Positions 22,308 through 33,159 of a stretch of 64,000 nucleotides of DNA are shown here, one piece after another. The first letter of the stretch is position 1, and every line of letters begins with the position of its first letter. The notes below the pieces were generated by a model. The model was not told where the DNA came from and made no database searches. It saw only the letters and a list, made by a program, of their open reading frames with translations. Both the position numbers and the translations under genes were made by a program. Origin of the DNA: Ahaetulla prasina (Eukaryota; Chordata; Lepidosauria; Squamata; Colubridae); contig NC_080542.1 in NCBI RefSeq assembly GCF_028640845.1, positions 134,977,580 through 135,041,579 of the forward strand, read 5' to 3'.

Positions 22308-23079
22308 GGAAACTGGCACATGATGAGTGAAATTCCAAAACTGAACTTCCGGATTCTTTTCCCAGTTATACAAACCCCAAAAGTCCCACCCCTCTAACCC
22401 CTTTGCTGGTCACATGGTCCCATGTTCTCCCAGTTCATTTGAATATCTTCCCGCCAGTTCTCCTGCAGATGTGAACACCATCCGACCTTGACCGCTTGAA
22501 GAAAGTTACCATACCCCTCAACCCCCCTTCTTCCCCTCAGGGGAAAAATGTGGCAGCGTCTGGAACCCTAAGGCCTAGTATGGTTTCCAGGCCTGACATT
22601 AGAACAATTTTGATACCTGTAAAAATATAAACAAATGTAATATTTTCCCTCTTTCTTTCTGGAGTCAGAAAATAATCTTTCCTTGCAATCTTTTGAGTCT
22701 GAGATTGCTGATTACTATACTGAAGACTGTGTGCTTCCATTTTCCCCCTCCTTCCTTACACGTTTTTCAATCAGTAAATATCTCTCATCTAACCTTAGCT
22801 AATTCACAAGTGGTGATCAGTTTGATTGTACTTGGAAATCACCATGACAACATGAAGTTTATTTAGACTGAAAACAGTGACTCTCGGACATGAGGGATTG
22901 TAACCTATGAAAATGCCATCACTCGGAAATGGCTATAATCTGCCCAGAGCTGTACTTAATGAACATTTTTCCATCTTTTTGCACTGATTTTTATTTTCCT
23001 CAGAATTAATAATAATTGTGACTTGAAGCTCTGAAGAAAACGATTGTAAAAATGTCTGTTCCTTTTCAAACATGCTAGA
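22308..23079. other. Non-coding stretch
   Basis: No recognised gene or repeat; probably single-copy. Confidence 0.4.
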
Positions 23080-23276
23080 ATGCACTTCAGTGGTGGGATT
23101 CTACCGGTTCTACCCAGTTCGGGTGAACCGGTAGTGGCAGGCTCCGCCCACCCATCCGGACGTCATCATGGACTCTTTGTGATGCGCAGAAGGCTCTGCA
23201 CATGTGCAGAGGTGGCGCGCATGTGCCCATTTGCAAAACGGTAGCAAAGGTAAGTGAATACACTACTGATGCATTT
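23080..23276. mobile_element. Short hAT-like element (181 bp) with near-perfect 8-bp TSD
   Basis: The element at 23088-23268 begins cagtggtgggattc and ends gaatacactactg. Flanks atgcactt and atgcattt match in 7 of 8 bases. The interior has accggttctacccagttcgg, shared with the element at 29300. Confidence 0.75.
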
Positions 23277-24778
23277 ACTAAAATGTAACAAGGGTTATAA
23301 AAAAATTTCTTCCCTCTCTGAAGACATAGTTTTTGTAATAATGCCTATAGCCTCATTATATTTGTGCTTGTTACAGTGCTTAACAGTGTTTAAAAATAAT
23401 GTTGGTTTGGAGATATTGATAGCTTGTGAATTCTATACCCAACTCCCTCTGTTTCCCCTATCCTTAATTACAAAAGCTGTTCAGTTCTTGCTGGTCTGTA
23501 AAAATCATTTCTTACAAAGTCGCTTATCTTGCTCTGAACTTTTATTGTAATAGACCATGACCTTTGAACTCACCAAACCTACAAGGGGCTGCATTATAGA
23601 CTTGGGTTCCCCAGGTTCCCATTATCTGTCATAATGAAGTAAGTTTACTGTGGGAAAGTGAATGGAGCAAGCATGTTTTGAACCATATGGTAATTATCTG
23701 CTATCTGTGCAAAAGATATAAAGTGTTGTTTACCAGTTGTGAAAAGAGCATCTGAGAAAGAGTTCCCTTGAGAAGTTGGGAAAGGAGATTTGGCACTGTA
23801 GCTTTCCTTCAGATGGCTGTTAATAGATCCTATAAATTTGGAATATGCTGCTGTTAATCAGCTGAGATTGAAAATGGTTGGCTCGTAATGTTTCAGTTTA
23901 AAGGGGCAGGTGATTGTCTTGCCAAGCGGGTTTTATATATATATATAACTGTAATTGAATTATGCAAATGATAATTACGAGATGGGGGGGGTGGAAATCA
24001 CAAACGTGAGAAAGAGGATATTAACTCTCTGAAGTCAACAGAAGTTTTAATGAAGGAAATTGATCCCTGCGGATAAGCGGCGGAATTGGACTTTTCAAAG
24101 AACATGAATCGACAACTAAAGAGAACCTTCCTAAAAGGATGAATTCTTGCTATTTAATTCTTTTGAATGAGAGTACCGCAAGTGGAGGCATTTCCATTCC
24201 TCTTGCATCCCTCAAGCACTATGTTTCAGATGATATTTTTTTTTTGCTAGTGAAAAGGAGCAAGCAATTCTGTCTTGCAGCAATCCAAAGTTTGAAAGAT
24301 GTTTAAATCTCAGCATTAATTTTTTTTTTCTGAAAAACGGTTGAGCTCCATTTGAACAAATCTCCTCCAACCACTTTATTATCAAAATACCGAGAAAGCT
24401 ACTTATGAAATAATAACATCACAATATTCAACAGCTGCAGTTCAGGAATTGACTGGCACCTTCTGTAATTTATTGGAAACCTAGAGAATGGATCTGATAT
24501 TGTTCAGTTACAATAAGAGCTTCTCTGTAACTGGTTGACTAAAGGCTACATATAGGCCAACGTAAGCATAATTGTAGTCCGATTTCGCATCCAACGTGAA
24601 GTGGCATTTTATCACAGCCTTTCCCTATCGGATGCCATGCAATTATTTTGGAATGGCAAATCCCAAATTCCTTGCCAGCCTGAAATTTGCAATTGCAACA
24701 CATCTGGAAAGCACCCATTGAGAAGCTTTAGTTTAAGGTTTAGGTTAATCCTTAGTTTAGGATTGTGAGATGGAAGCA
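23277..24778. other. Single-copy stretch with a POU-like octamer at 23962
   Basis: Mostly unrepeated DNA. Positions 23930-23980 contain a TA run, then taattgaattatgcaaat and gataattac: an octamer (ATGCAAAT, 23962-23969) between homeodomain-type cores. This may be regulatory, but only motif content supports it. Confidence 0.3.
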
Positions 24779-25068
24779 GACAGTCCTTGATTTATGATTG
24801 TAATTGAGCCTGCCCATCATGGGGCAGTAAATGATTGTGCAGTAAATGACCACTTGACTGACCCAATTGTTAACCAACCCATTTTCTCCATAGGCACTTT
24901 TTGTTAGAAATGAAGTTAATGCCCGAAACCAGCAAAAATGCCAAAAATTGCAGCCATGTTACTACAAATCATGTAAACAGCCATAAATGTGAGCCAGTTG
25001 CTGGTATGAATTGGGACATAGCCCACCAGAGAGCTCTGTCGTAACTTTGAACAGTTTGCAAATTGAAG
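24779..25068. repeat. Dispersed TIR-type repeat, second subfamily
   Basis: Opens with cagtccttgatttatgattg and includes 'gaaaccagcaaaaatgcc' and 'tgtcgtaactttgaacagt'. The 'ccagcaaaaatgcc' interior separates it from the copy at 15150. Confidence 0.55.
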
Positions 25069-25071
25069 ATT

Positions 25072-26062
25072 AGTGGACTGGAGGCTAAAACATACAAAGA
25101 ACAGAAATTGGGTAGGTCTACTCTAGTAATATTCCAATATTTGAGGGGCTGCCACAAAGAAGAGGGAGTCAAGCTATCTCTAAAGCACCTGAAGGCAGGA
25201 CAAGAAGCAATGAATGAAAACTAATCAAGAAAAATGTATATGGGGATTCTCAGTAATCCGGGTCATGGTTGTGCCAAAGGTGCTTTTTTCAAGAGGCTAC
25301 TGGATTTCTTCTTTTTCTTTGAAGATATTTCACTTCTCATCCAAGAAGCTTCTTCAACTCTGACTGGATGGTGGGGGATGGAATTCCTTGCAGAGAGCTG
25401 ATCATTTACATTTTTTTTTCTGATTTCCAGAAAAACTGCAGACTACAGGAACTATTTGCAGTTCAGTTTGAGATAGAGACAACAAAGACTAATCGCCAAC
25501 AATCTGCACCTGTGTTCAACAGTGAAGGGACAGAGGACAGAAATCTCATAATCAAGGAGAACCCACAGGTAATTTTTCAAGAGGCAACTGGACTTTCTTT
25601 GAAGACGTTTTGCTTCTCATCCAAGAAGCTTCTTCAGCTCTGGATGACATTTCTTTTCTTGAATGAGAAGTGAAACAGCTTCAAAGAAAAACAAGAAAGT
25701 CCCGTTGCCTCTTGAAAAAGCACCTTTGGGACAACCATGACTGACAATCTCCATAGACAGGTTGCTTCTCCATAGATAAATCTCCTAGATTAATCAAGAA
25801 GAAGCAATTTAGAACTAAGGAGAAATTTCCTGATAGTTAGAACAATTAATCAAATGAATAATTTGCTTCTAGATGTTGTATATGCTCCAACATTGAAGGT
25901 GGAGATTATGGAGATATGGAGATTGTCAGTCATGGTTGTCCCAAAGGGATTTGAAGGGATTTGACTACCATTTGTCTGAAATGATATAGGGTTTACTGCT
26001 TGAGCAGGGTGTTAGTCTAGAAGGCCCCTTCCAACTGTGTTATTCTGCTCTGTTCTAACTAA
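25072..26062 (+). mobile_element. CR1 LINE 3' end, split by a long-inverted-repeat element
   Basis: Left part (25072-25231): 'ggactggaggctaaaacata', 'atttgaggggctgccacaaa'. Right part (25791-26062): 'tttagaactaaggagaaatt', 'catttgtctgaaatgatata' and the CR1 3' UTR. The order matches the CR1 at 29495-29960. A small extra block at 25905-25950 is a scrap of the inserted element's end. Confidence 0.8.
25232..25790. mobile_element. Long-inverted-repeat DNA element inserted in CR1
   Basis: The two ends are inverted repeats of about 80 bases (ccaaaggtgctttttt... on the left, ...cacctttgggacaacc on the right), followed inside by a second inverted pair (cttctcatccaagaagcttc). Flanking taatcaagaa occurs at 25222-25231 and 25791-25800, a possible 10-bp target duplication. 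The frame at 25368-25673 has no transposase motif. A related element lies at 47967-48253. Confidence 0.7.
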
Positions 26063-26205
26063 CTGAAGTTTCCAGTTTGATAATTCTCTAATCCCATAAT
26101 GGCCTAACAACTAGCTGCTTAGCAATCATTCAAAGTTTCAGTGGAATTATTTAAAAATCATTTTTGAAGTTTAATAGTCTCACATACAGACACACACACA
26201 CCACA

Positions 26206-26492
26206 CACATCATGTGATTTTTGGACAGTTGGCTCTGGATAATATTTATGGTCATTTCTAGTATCCTGCCATCATGTGACCACGACTTTTGGCACTTTTT
26301 TGCCAGTTTCCAGCATTTCTTTCTGGTGCCTGGCAAAAAAAAAAGTGCCCATTGGAGTAAACGGGTTCACTTAGCAACTACTACAAATAAAGGTCATATA
26401 ATTAAGCATGATTACATAGTGATCTGCTTAACAACTGCCATAGTTTATAAGTATAATTCGGGCTCAATTACAATTATAGTTGAGGACTACCG
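26206..26492. repeat. Dispersed TIR-type repeat, diverged copy
   Basis: Phrases 'atcatgtgaccacgactttt', 'gcctggcaaaaa' and the right end 'tatagttgaggactaccgg' match the family. A short CA run precedes it (26187-26206). Confidence 0.5.
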
Positions 26493-26734
26493 GTAATGTC
26501 TCAATTAAACCCCTTTCCCATTATTTGGTATCTGGTCTTTAGAGCTAGAAATGCCAGTATCTTTTCTTTGAAGACCCTGTGCTTTTCATCTGAGATATGA
26601 TTTCTCTGTCATTAACAATTGGAATATAGTCTTAATCAGTTTTCTCTTTTTCTTGGCATAGTAAGGAACCATTGACTTATGTAAAGGTAAACAGTGTGCA
26701 GATTGCCCAGTACAATTTAATCAAGTAAGTTAAT

Positions 26735-27345
26735 AAGTTAATGAGTTACACTACTAACCAGAGCATACAAAACATTTGCTAGACAAATTCTCGAATACAG
26801 CTCACCTGTCTGGAACCCACACCTCATTTCAGACATTAATACAGTTGAGTGTGTCCAGAAATATTTCACAAGAAGAGTTCTCCACTCCTCTGATCACAAC
26901 AAAATACCTTATGCCACCAGACTTGAAATCCTGGGTTTAGAAAATTTAGAACTCCACCGCCTTCGGCATGACCTGAGTCTTCCTGTCGAAGACTACTTCA
27001 GCTTCAATCGCAACAATACACAGGCACACAATAGATTTAAACTTAAAGTGAACCGCTCCAATTTTGATTGCAGAAAATATGACTTCAGTAACAGAATTGT
27101 TAATGCCTAGAATGCACTACCTGACTCTGTGGTCTCTTCCCAAAATCCCCAAAGACTATCTGCTGTTGACCTCACCCCATTCCTAAGAGGTCTGTAAGGG
27201 GCGTGCATAAGAGCACCAGCGTGCCTACCGTTCCTGTCCTAATGTTCCCTTTGATTGTATCCAATTTGTATGGTTATTTCATGCTTGTATATACTGTTGT
27301 GTTTGACAAATAAATAAATAATAATAAAATAATAATAATAAAGTA
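26735..27345 (+). mobile_element. LINE 3' end of uncertain clade (CR1/Jockey group)
   Basis: Conceptual reading gives WNPHLISDINTVECVQKYFT, RLEILGLENLELHRLRHDL and HNRFKLKVNRSNFDCRKYDF, typical of the C-terminal region after RT in Jockey-group LINEs. It then has a stop, a 3' UTR and a TAAATAAT-type tail (27309-27345). The frame is broken. It is a different LINE from the CR1 and L2 copies here. Confidence 0.6.
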
Positions 27346-28315
27346 GCAACATTTGGAGACTATGCTAAATCTGGTAAATGTTAGCCTTGGTAAGAAATTA
27401 TTCAGCCTATTTTGTTTATGTTTAAATGTGGTTTACAAACCCTGAAAGCAGCTTAATTCAGGAACCAAACTGAGTATGTCGTGTCCAAGAGTTTATGCAG
27501 AAGTCCCCGTTGTGAAACAAAGCAACATGATTATGGTTGAACACATTTATTACAATGTGCTGCTCTTTTGTGTTTATGCAACCCAGAACAAAATTTCATG
27601 TACACTTTTTTTTAAAAAGAGATTAATTATGAAAGAGGATGGAAAGTATTATGAATGGACACCAACAAAAATGACATGAACAGAACATAGAATGAACGGG
27701 GCAATCAAAATGTAACAATAGGAGATTTTCAATGATGCCTTTTATTGTTTCTCTCTATTAAAGGCCTTAAACAAATCAAAAGTCAATTGCAAAGTAATGG
27801 TCGTGTTTCTGGCCTAGATTCACCCTGCTCCAATTTCTTCAGTTGCTGTGACTATATAATTATGTGCAATTTGGTCTGAAGGCAACACCCACCATTACGT
27901 TTTTAACAATATGTCTATTAAGATTTTCTGCCAGTATCGTGAATAATCTGAGAATAAATAGCACTGGAACATTATCAAAATTAAATGTAAAACAGTTGGA
28001 AGACCATGGGGTGGGGGGAGGAGGAATTCATATTTTACATTTAAAACAAATCCTGCTTCCCCGTTACATATAACACCATAAACTGTTCACTCCCCATGAA
28101 AGGCACTTTTCTTTTAACCTTTTTCACAGGAATTAAATGAATCTCAAAAAAAGACATTTGAGGAGGCAATGATGGAATGCAGTTCAGAGTATTTTTGAAG
28201 TTATTTCATTTTATTTTTACTTTTTAAAAAAGGCCCGTAAGCAAGTAAATAAAACCAAATCCATCCGCCTTCTTTATTCCCTTTCAAACAATGATAACTA
28301 TCCAATGCTACATAT
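27346..28315. other. Non-coding stretch
   Basis: AT-rich, no recognised gene. Frames at 27476 and 27864 have no domain. Confidence 0.4.
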
Positions 28316-28972
28316 GGGCAGTCCTCGATTTACAACTGTAATTGAGCCTGGAATTAAAATCATAAGCCATGGCAATTGTTAATGTGACCATGCCCAATTT
28401 TACAAACATTTTTGCAGTCATTAAACAATTGTTAAGCAAATGTGTTAGTCATTACAAACTTATTTTCCTAGTGAACTTTTTTTTTTTGCTGAAAACCAGC
28501 AGTAAATACAGGAAACCAGAAAAATGCCAAAATTGTAGCCACATGATCCCCATAAGATGCATAAATAGTCATAAATACAAGTTGGTTCCCAAGCTCCAAA
28601 AATGTGAGCCCAGAAAGGTGCTACCATTTGAACTTCAACAATTTTTTTTATTTGAATTTATATCCCGCCCTTCTCCGAAGACTCAGGGCGGCTTACATTG
28701 TGTTAAGCAATAGTCTCATCCATTTGTATATTATATATAAAGTCAACTTTTATTGCCCCCAACAATCTGGGTCCTCATTTTACCTACCTTATAAAGGATG
28801 GAAGGCTGAGTCAACCTTGGGCCTGGTGGGAACTTGAACTTGCAGTAATTGCAAGCAGCTGTGTTAATAACAGACTGTATTAGTCTGTAGAGCCACCAGA
28901 GGCCCTTCAATGGGTATCTCTGGGGAAGTCTGTTATAACTTTGAACAGTCACTATGCAACTGGTTGTTAAAC
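28316..28972. repeat. Dispersed TIR-type repeat, interrupted by a SINE
   Basis: Left part opens with gcagtcctcgatttacaact; right part (28913-28972) contains 'gttataactttgaacagtca'. The SINE at 28643-28908 sits between them, so the repeat is older than the SINE. Confidence 0.6.
28643..28908 (-). mobile_element. tRNA-derived SINE with L2-type tail
   Basis: Read on -, it begins gggcctctggtggctctaca, has the core (aggttgactcagcc, tgaggacccagattgtt) and ends with gccgccctgagtcttcggag, gggcgggatataaat and an A-rich tail. The end matches the 3' end of the L2 LINEs here. Confidence 0.85.
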
Positions 28973-28973
28973 A

Positions 28974-29010
28974 TCTATGGAGGTTCTCAATCATTCAAGT
29001 CATGGTTGTC
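28974..29010. repeat. End scrap of the long-inverted-repeat element
   Basis: 'tctatggaggttctcaatca' and 'gtcatggttgtc' match the ends of the element at 25232-25790. Confidence 0.5.
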
Positions 29011-29234
29011 ATGATCACTTAAGGGTGTACTCACTTTTGTGGCCAGCAGTTTAGGCATTAATGGCTGTGTGTTGCGTTATTTTGAGGGGACAGCACATTT
29101 ACACCGTTATACAAGCTGTATACTTTCTACTTTACATTGTAGCCAAGTGTCATTTCTTCAGTGTTGTCACATGAAAAGCTATACTTAAATATTTACAAAA
29201 TGTGAGGGGGTGTACTCACTCCTGTGAAATACTG
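29006..29234 (+). mobile_element. Tc1/mariner element 3' end (remnant)
   Basis: Phrases 'gtgtactcacttttgtggcc', 'cattaatggctgtgtgttg', 'tgtcatttcttcagtgttgt' and the end 'gtactcactcctgtgaaata' are characteristic of a Tc1-like element family seen in fishes, lampreys and other vertebrates (recalled, not searched). No transposase remains. Confidence 0.7.
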
Positions 29235-29239
29235 TATAT

Positions 29240-29296
29240 ATGTATGCATACATACATACATACATACAAACATACATACATACATACAAACATATA
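29240..29296. repeat. CATA-type microsatellite
   Basis: Repeated ATACATAC units with two 'caaa' interruptions. Confidence 0.85.
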
Positions 29297-29299
29297 CAG

Positions 29300-29492
29300 C
29301 AGTGGTATTCAGCCAGTTCTATCTGGTTCGGGCAAACCGGGTAGCTCCACCCACCTGCCCAGACGTAATCCACGTTTATCCACGTTTTTGACACTCTGCA
29401 CATGCACAGAAGGCCCTGCGCATGCGTGGAGGTGGGCATGCATGTGCTCACTTTTGCGAACTGGTAGCAAGGGTAAGTGAATATCACCCACG
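29300..29492. mobile_element. hAT-like short element
   Basis: Begins cagtggtattcagccagttc and ends gtaagtgaatatcaccca. The interior 'aaggccctgcgcatgcg' resembles the element at 23088. The flanks do not show a clear target duplication. Confidence 0.55.
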
Positions 29493-29494
29493 TA

Positions 29495-29881
29495 CATGAG
29501 ACTCTAGAAAGAGTACAGAGAAGAGCAACAAAGATGATTAGGGGATTGGAGGCTAAAACATATGAAGAACGGTTGCAGGAACTCGGTATGTCTAGTTTAA
29601 TAAAAAGAAGGACTAGGGGAGACATGATAGTAGTGTTCCAATATCTCAGGGGTTGCCACAAAGAAGAGGGAGTCAAAGTATTCTCCAAAGCACCTGAGGG
29701 TAGAACAAGAAGCAATGGGTGGAAACTGATCAAAGAGAGAAGCAACTTAGAACTAAGGAGAAATTTCCTGACAGTTAGAACAATTAATCAGTGGAACAAC
29801 TTGCCTGCAGAAGTTGTGAATGCTCCAACACTGGAAATTTTTAGGAAAATGTTGGATAGCCATTTGTCTGAAATGGTGTAG
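29495..29881 (+). pseudogene. CR1 ORF2 C-terminal end (open frame)
   Basis: One uninterrupted frame encodes the end of the CR1 protein: [60 protein letters not shown] and LDSHLSEMV before the stop at 29881. Compared with 8379-8884 there is no frameshift, so this copy is younger or better preserved. The RT core and endonuclease are absent, so it encodes no active enzyme. Confidence 0.9.
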
Positions 29882-29959
29882 GGTTTCCTGCCTGGGCAGG
29901 GGGTTGGACTAGAAGACTTCCAAGGTCCCTTCCAACTCTGATATTATTATTATTATTAT

Positions 29960-29960
<1 letters not shown>
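29495..29960 (+). mobile_element. CR1 LINE 3' end with ATT tail
   Basis: The same 3' part as at 8286-8884, on +. It contains the end of the ORF, the short UTR ('cctgcctgggcagggggttg') and an ATT run (29941-29960). It is 5'-truncated. Confidence 0.92.

Positions 29961-30031
<71 letters not shown>
29941..30031. repeat. ATT then ATACAT microsatellite at a CR1 tail
   Basis: A TATTAT run (29941-29961) passes directly into about eleven ATACAT hexamers (29962-30031). It probably grew from the CR1 tail. Confidence 0.9.
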
Positions 30032-31169
30032 AGCAAATGTTAAGATGTATACTTAATCTTGGGTTAACTCTAATAGAGGAAACTAGAACCATATGTGGAA
30101 GGAGATGATGAAAATAGGAGAATATAAGTAGTAAGTAGAAGTTAAAAAATTGGGTTAGCCTGGATATTGCTTGCTGTCGCTAATGATACCATGGAAGATA
30201 TCAGAAACAACTACAGGAGTTTTAAAACTCGAAAAAACCTATTACTGGTGAAGAGAGCAATTAAGTCTGCCTCATACAGAAAATGACTTCCTGCTTGTTG
30301 AATATGTTTACAGCAAATCCATTTGAAGTTCAGGGGAGAAAATGGTGATGATGTTCTTAGAGGTTCCAATTAATAAATATCACTGTAATTATATAGCTTC
30401 GAAAACAAGGCTTGTTTCATTTTTAGCTTGTGAAAATTGTTCAGCTTATGGTTGCCTGCTTCTAAATGCGGGATATCTTTTCTTGACACTTTTCAACGGC
30501 AGAATTAAAATGTTTTTGTTTTTCTAAGTGGCTCGATTTGTGAGCACCTGGTTGCTTAAGATATACTCTGTGGGACGCTTGGATTGAAGCCAAGTTATAT
30601 ATTCCTTAAAACGAACAACTCTTCTTTTCTGGAATTTTCTGACATTCTTTTTCTAAGCGTCAGTCTGACTGTTTTGTGCATTTGAAAAAGCTTCTGCAGG
30701 AATTATTCATGTTCCTAAATATGCAGGCACAATTAGATGTTAGGCTGCTTGGAACTTGGTTGAAAGGCCAAGGAAAGCAATCCTAAATGAAGTATGTACA
30801 CATTATACCAATCACCCTATTTCCTTTCAGCATGAGCAATATTATGCAAAGTATAGAAAAGGAAATAATAAGCAAAGGTATAAGTTAAGAAAAGGGAAGG
30901 AAATCTAGCTAAATCTAGTTTATACCAATTATACTGTTTATTATGTCTCTTCATACCTTCCTATCCATGCGGGCCATCCTTGCTTTCAAGGTATTCATAC
31001 AATACACTGATTTTCCTTCTTTAAAACGTTAGTCATCTCTTCATGTTAAGTTGAGCAGCAAGCAATTTAGCTGGAGGAAGAAATGGCCACATTTTTCTGG
31101 TATTACAGACACGATGAACCAACTGATCACCTAATCATAATAAATTTACCATAGATATGTTTAATAAAT
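30032..31169. other. Non-coding stretch
   Basis: No recognised gene or repeat. Confidence 0.4.
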
Positions 31170-31845
31170 ACAGAAAGGAGGAAGGAAAGAAGGAAGGAAG
31201 GAAGGAAGGAAGGAAGGAAGGAAGGAAGGAAGGAAGGAAGGAAGGAAGGAAGGAGAGAGAGAGGTCAGGGAGAGACATAAAGTCAGACAGGTAGAGAGAG
31301 AGAGATGAAAGCAGGCAGAAAATGAAGAGGAAGAGGGAGGGAGACGAAAGAAGGAGAAACAATCAGACATGAAGTGGAGAGGAGAGACAAAAAGAAGGAA
31401 GGAAGGAAGGAAGGAAGGAGGCGAGGGAGAGACTAAGTCAGACAGATAGAGAGATAGAGAGACGAAAGCAGGCAGAAAGTGGAGAAAAAGAGAGGGAGGG
31501 AGAGAGGGAAGGAGGAAGGAAAGAAGGAGAGACAATCAGACATGAAGAGAGGAGAGGCAAAAGGAAGGAAGGAAGGAAGGAAGGAAGGAAGGAAGGAAGG
31601 AAGGAAGGAAGGAAGGAAGGAAGGAAGGAGAGACATAAAGTCAGACAGACAGAGAGACGAAAGCAGACAGAAAGTGGAGAAGAAGAGAGGGAGGAAAGGA
31701 GGGAGGAAAGAAGGAGAAACAATCAGACATGAAGAGGAGAGGAGAGACAAAAAGAAGGAAGGAAGGAAGGAAAGAAGGAAGGAAGGAAGGAAGGAAGGAA
31801 GGAGAGAGAGAGAGAGAGAGAAAGAAAGAAAGAAAGCTTAGCAGA
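31170..31845. repeat. Purine-rich compound array (GGAA and GA runs with larger repeat units)
   Basis: GGAA runs at about 31185-31252, 31396-31421, 31562-31630 and 31757-31802 alternate with a roughly 110-bp non-identical unit. The unit carries 'agtcagacag' (31281, 31436, 31639) and 'acaatcagacatgaag' (31359, 31532, 31719). The whole block is almost pure purine on +. The frames across it (Pro/Ser/Leu repeats on -) are artefacts. Confidence 0.92.
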
Positions 31846-31979
31846 AAAGGATACTTAAGATAAACTTCATCACTAAAACCTGAAATCACAAGTTTTGGGA
31901 CTTTAATGTTCAGCTGGCAGTTGCAAATGCTTGTTCTTTTCTTCACATTAAAATTAAAATTCCACTATATCTACTTATA

Positions 31980-32190
31980 CAGATAGTCCTCAATCTACAG
32001 CCATTCATTTAGTGATCATTTGAAGTTACAATGGCACTGAAAAAAGTTACTTAAGACCAATTCTTGCACTTATGACTGTTGTGGCATCCCTATGGGATAG
32101 AAATTTAGGCCGTTGACAACTGGCAATTATTTATCACAATTGTGATGTCCCTGATCACGTGATAAACCATTTGTGAAATGTGGTGAAATC
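31980..32190. repeat. Dispersed TIR-type repeat
   Basis: Opens cagatagtcctcaatctac; has 'gcactgaaaaaagttactta' and 'gatcacgtgataaacc'. Confidence 0.6.
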
Positions 32191-32289
32191 TGAACCAGTT
32201 TACTACCAGTTCGCTGGCTCTGTGTGCTGTGAATAAATGTGCACTGATCACAATGCACCAAATGCGAGGTGTGCATGCATGATGCACAA

Positions 32290-32743
32290 AAGGCATGGGA
32301 CCGCCTGCTGCTGCCAGTTACCTCCCATTGTCTAGTGCGCTCTCACAGGGAGGGCCTCCTTAGGGTGCCGTCAGCCAACCAATGTCGGCTGGCGGCCCCC
32401 AGGGGAAGAGCGTTCTCTGTGGGGGCCCCGGCTCTGTGGAACGAGCTGCCGGTGGGACTCCGTCTTCTCCCTGATCTTCGGACCTTTAAACGCGAGCTCA
32501 AGACTTTCTTTTTTCACCAAGCGGGGCTGGCCTGATTGATTGATTTTAATATTTGGGGATTTTAGCGGGTTTTTAACAGGGGTTTTTATCTTTTGTATTT
32601 TTTACCTAATAGTTTTAAGTATACAGCAGTTTAATTAGATTTTTAATTTTGTTATGGTATTTTAAATGGTTTTTGGATTATTGTCGTTTTACTTGCTGTA
32701 CACCGCCCTGAGTCTTCGGAGAAGGGCGGTATAAAAATGTGAA

Positions 32744-32793
<50 letters not shown>
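32290..32793 (+). mobile_element. L2 LINE 3' end
   Basis: The fragment (frame 32269-32535) encodes LRVPSANQCRLAAPRGRAFS, GAPALWNELPVGLRLLPDLR and FKRELKTFFF, the end of the L2 protein. It then has a UTR with accgccctgagtcttcggag and an AAAT tail (32742-32793). It is strongly 5'-truncated. The tail is closer to the SINE tails at 46230 and 52140 than copy 2's tail is. Confidence 0.9.
32742..32793. repeat. AAAT microsatellite at the L2 tail
   Basis: About twelve AAAT units following the L2 3' end. Confidence 0.9.
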
Positions 32794-32794
<1 letters not shown>

Positions 32795-32837
32795 AACAGT
32801 GTGCGGGGTGGTGGTGAATGGCTGTGGTGCACAATCT

Positions 32838-33130
32838 TTATTTTTATTTTTAAAAGCATTTTTTTACAACCTATTCGGCCGAATATTGTAAAAAATGCTT
32901 TTAAAAGTAAAAAAAAAGGCTGTGACAATCATGCAGCTCAGCTATGATCGCCACAGCCTTTTTTTACCTTTTAAAAGCATTTTTTACAACCTATTCAGGC
33001 GAATAGGTTGTAAAATAATGCTTTTAAAAGGTAAAAGAAGGCTCTGATGATCGTGCAGCATAGCTGTGATTGTCAGAGCCTTTTTTTTTTACTTTTTAAA
33101 AGCTTTACTACCAGAGAACCAGTAGTAAAA
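32838..33130. repeat. Regular series of palindromes, about 60 bp apart
   Basis: Four strong palindromes have centres near 32880, 32940, 33000 and 33060. The first and third share the arms 'aaaagcattttttacaacct'; the second and fourth share 'aggct(c/g)tga' with 'cagagcct'. A weaker fifth (ttactacc...agtagtaa) is centred near 33117. The result is a 120-bp tandem repeat in which each unit holds two hairpins. Confidence 0.85.
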
Positions 33131-33159
33131 AAAATGCCTAAAAAGTTTTTTTTAAAAAA

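Noticed and set aside
25368..25673. Transposase of the long-inverted-repeat element
   Set aside because: The frame has no catalytic or DNA-binding motif and partly runs through the inverted repeats.
31135..31946. Long Pro/Ser/Leu repeat proteins
   Set aside because: They are translations of the GGAA/GA purine array in several frames.
32838..33130. Regular palindromic repeats as a CRISPR array
   Set aside because: The spacers are themselves repeats, the context is a vertebrate genome, and no cas genes exist.
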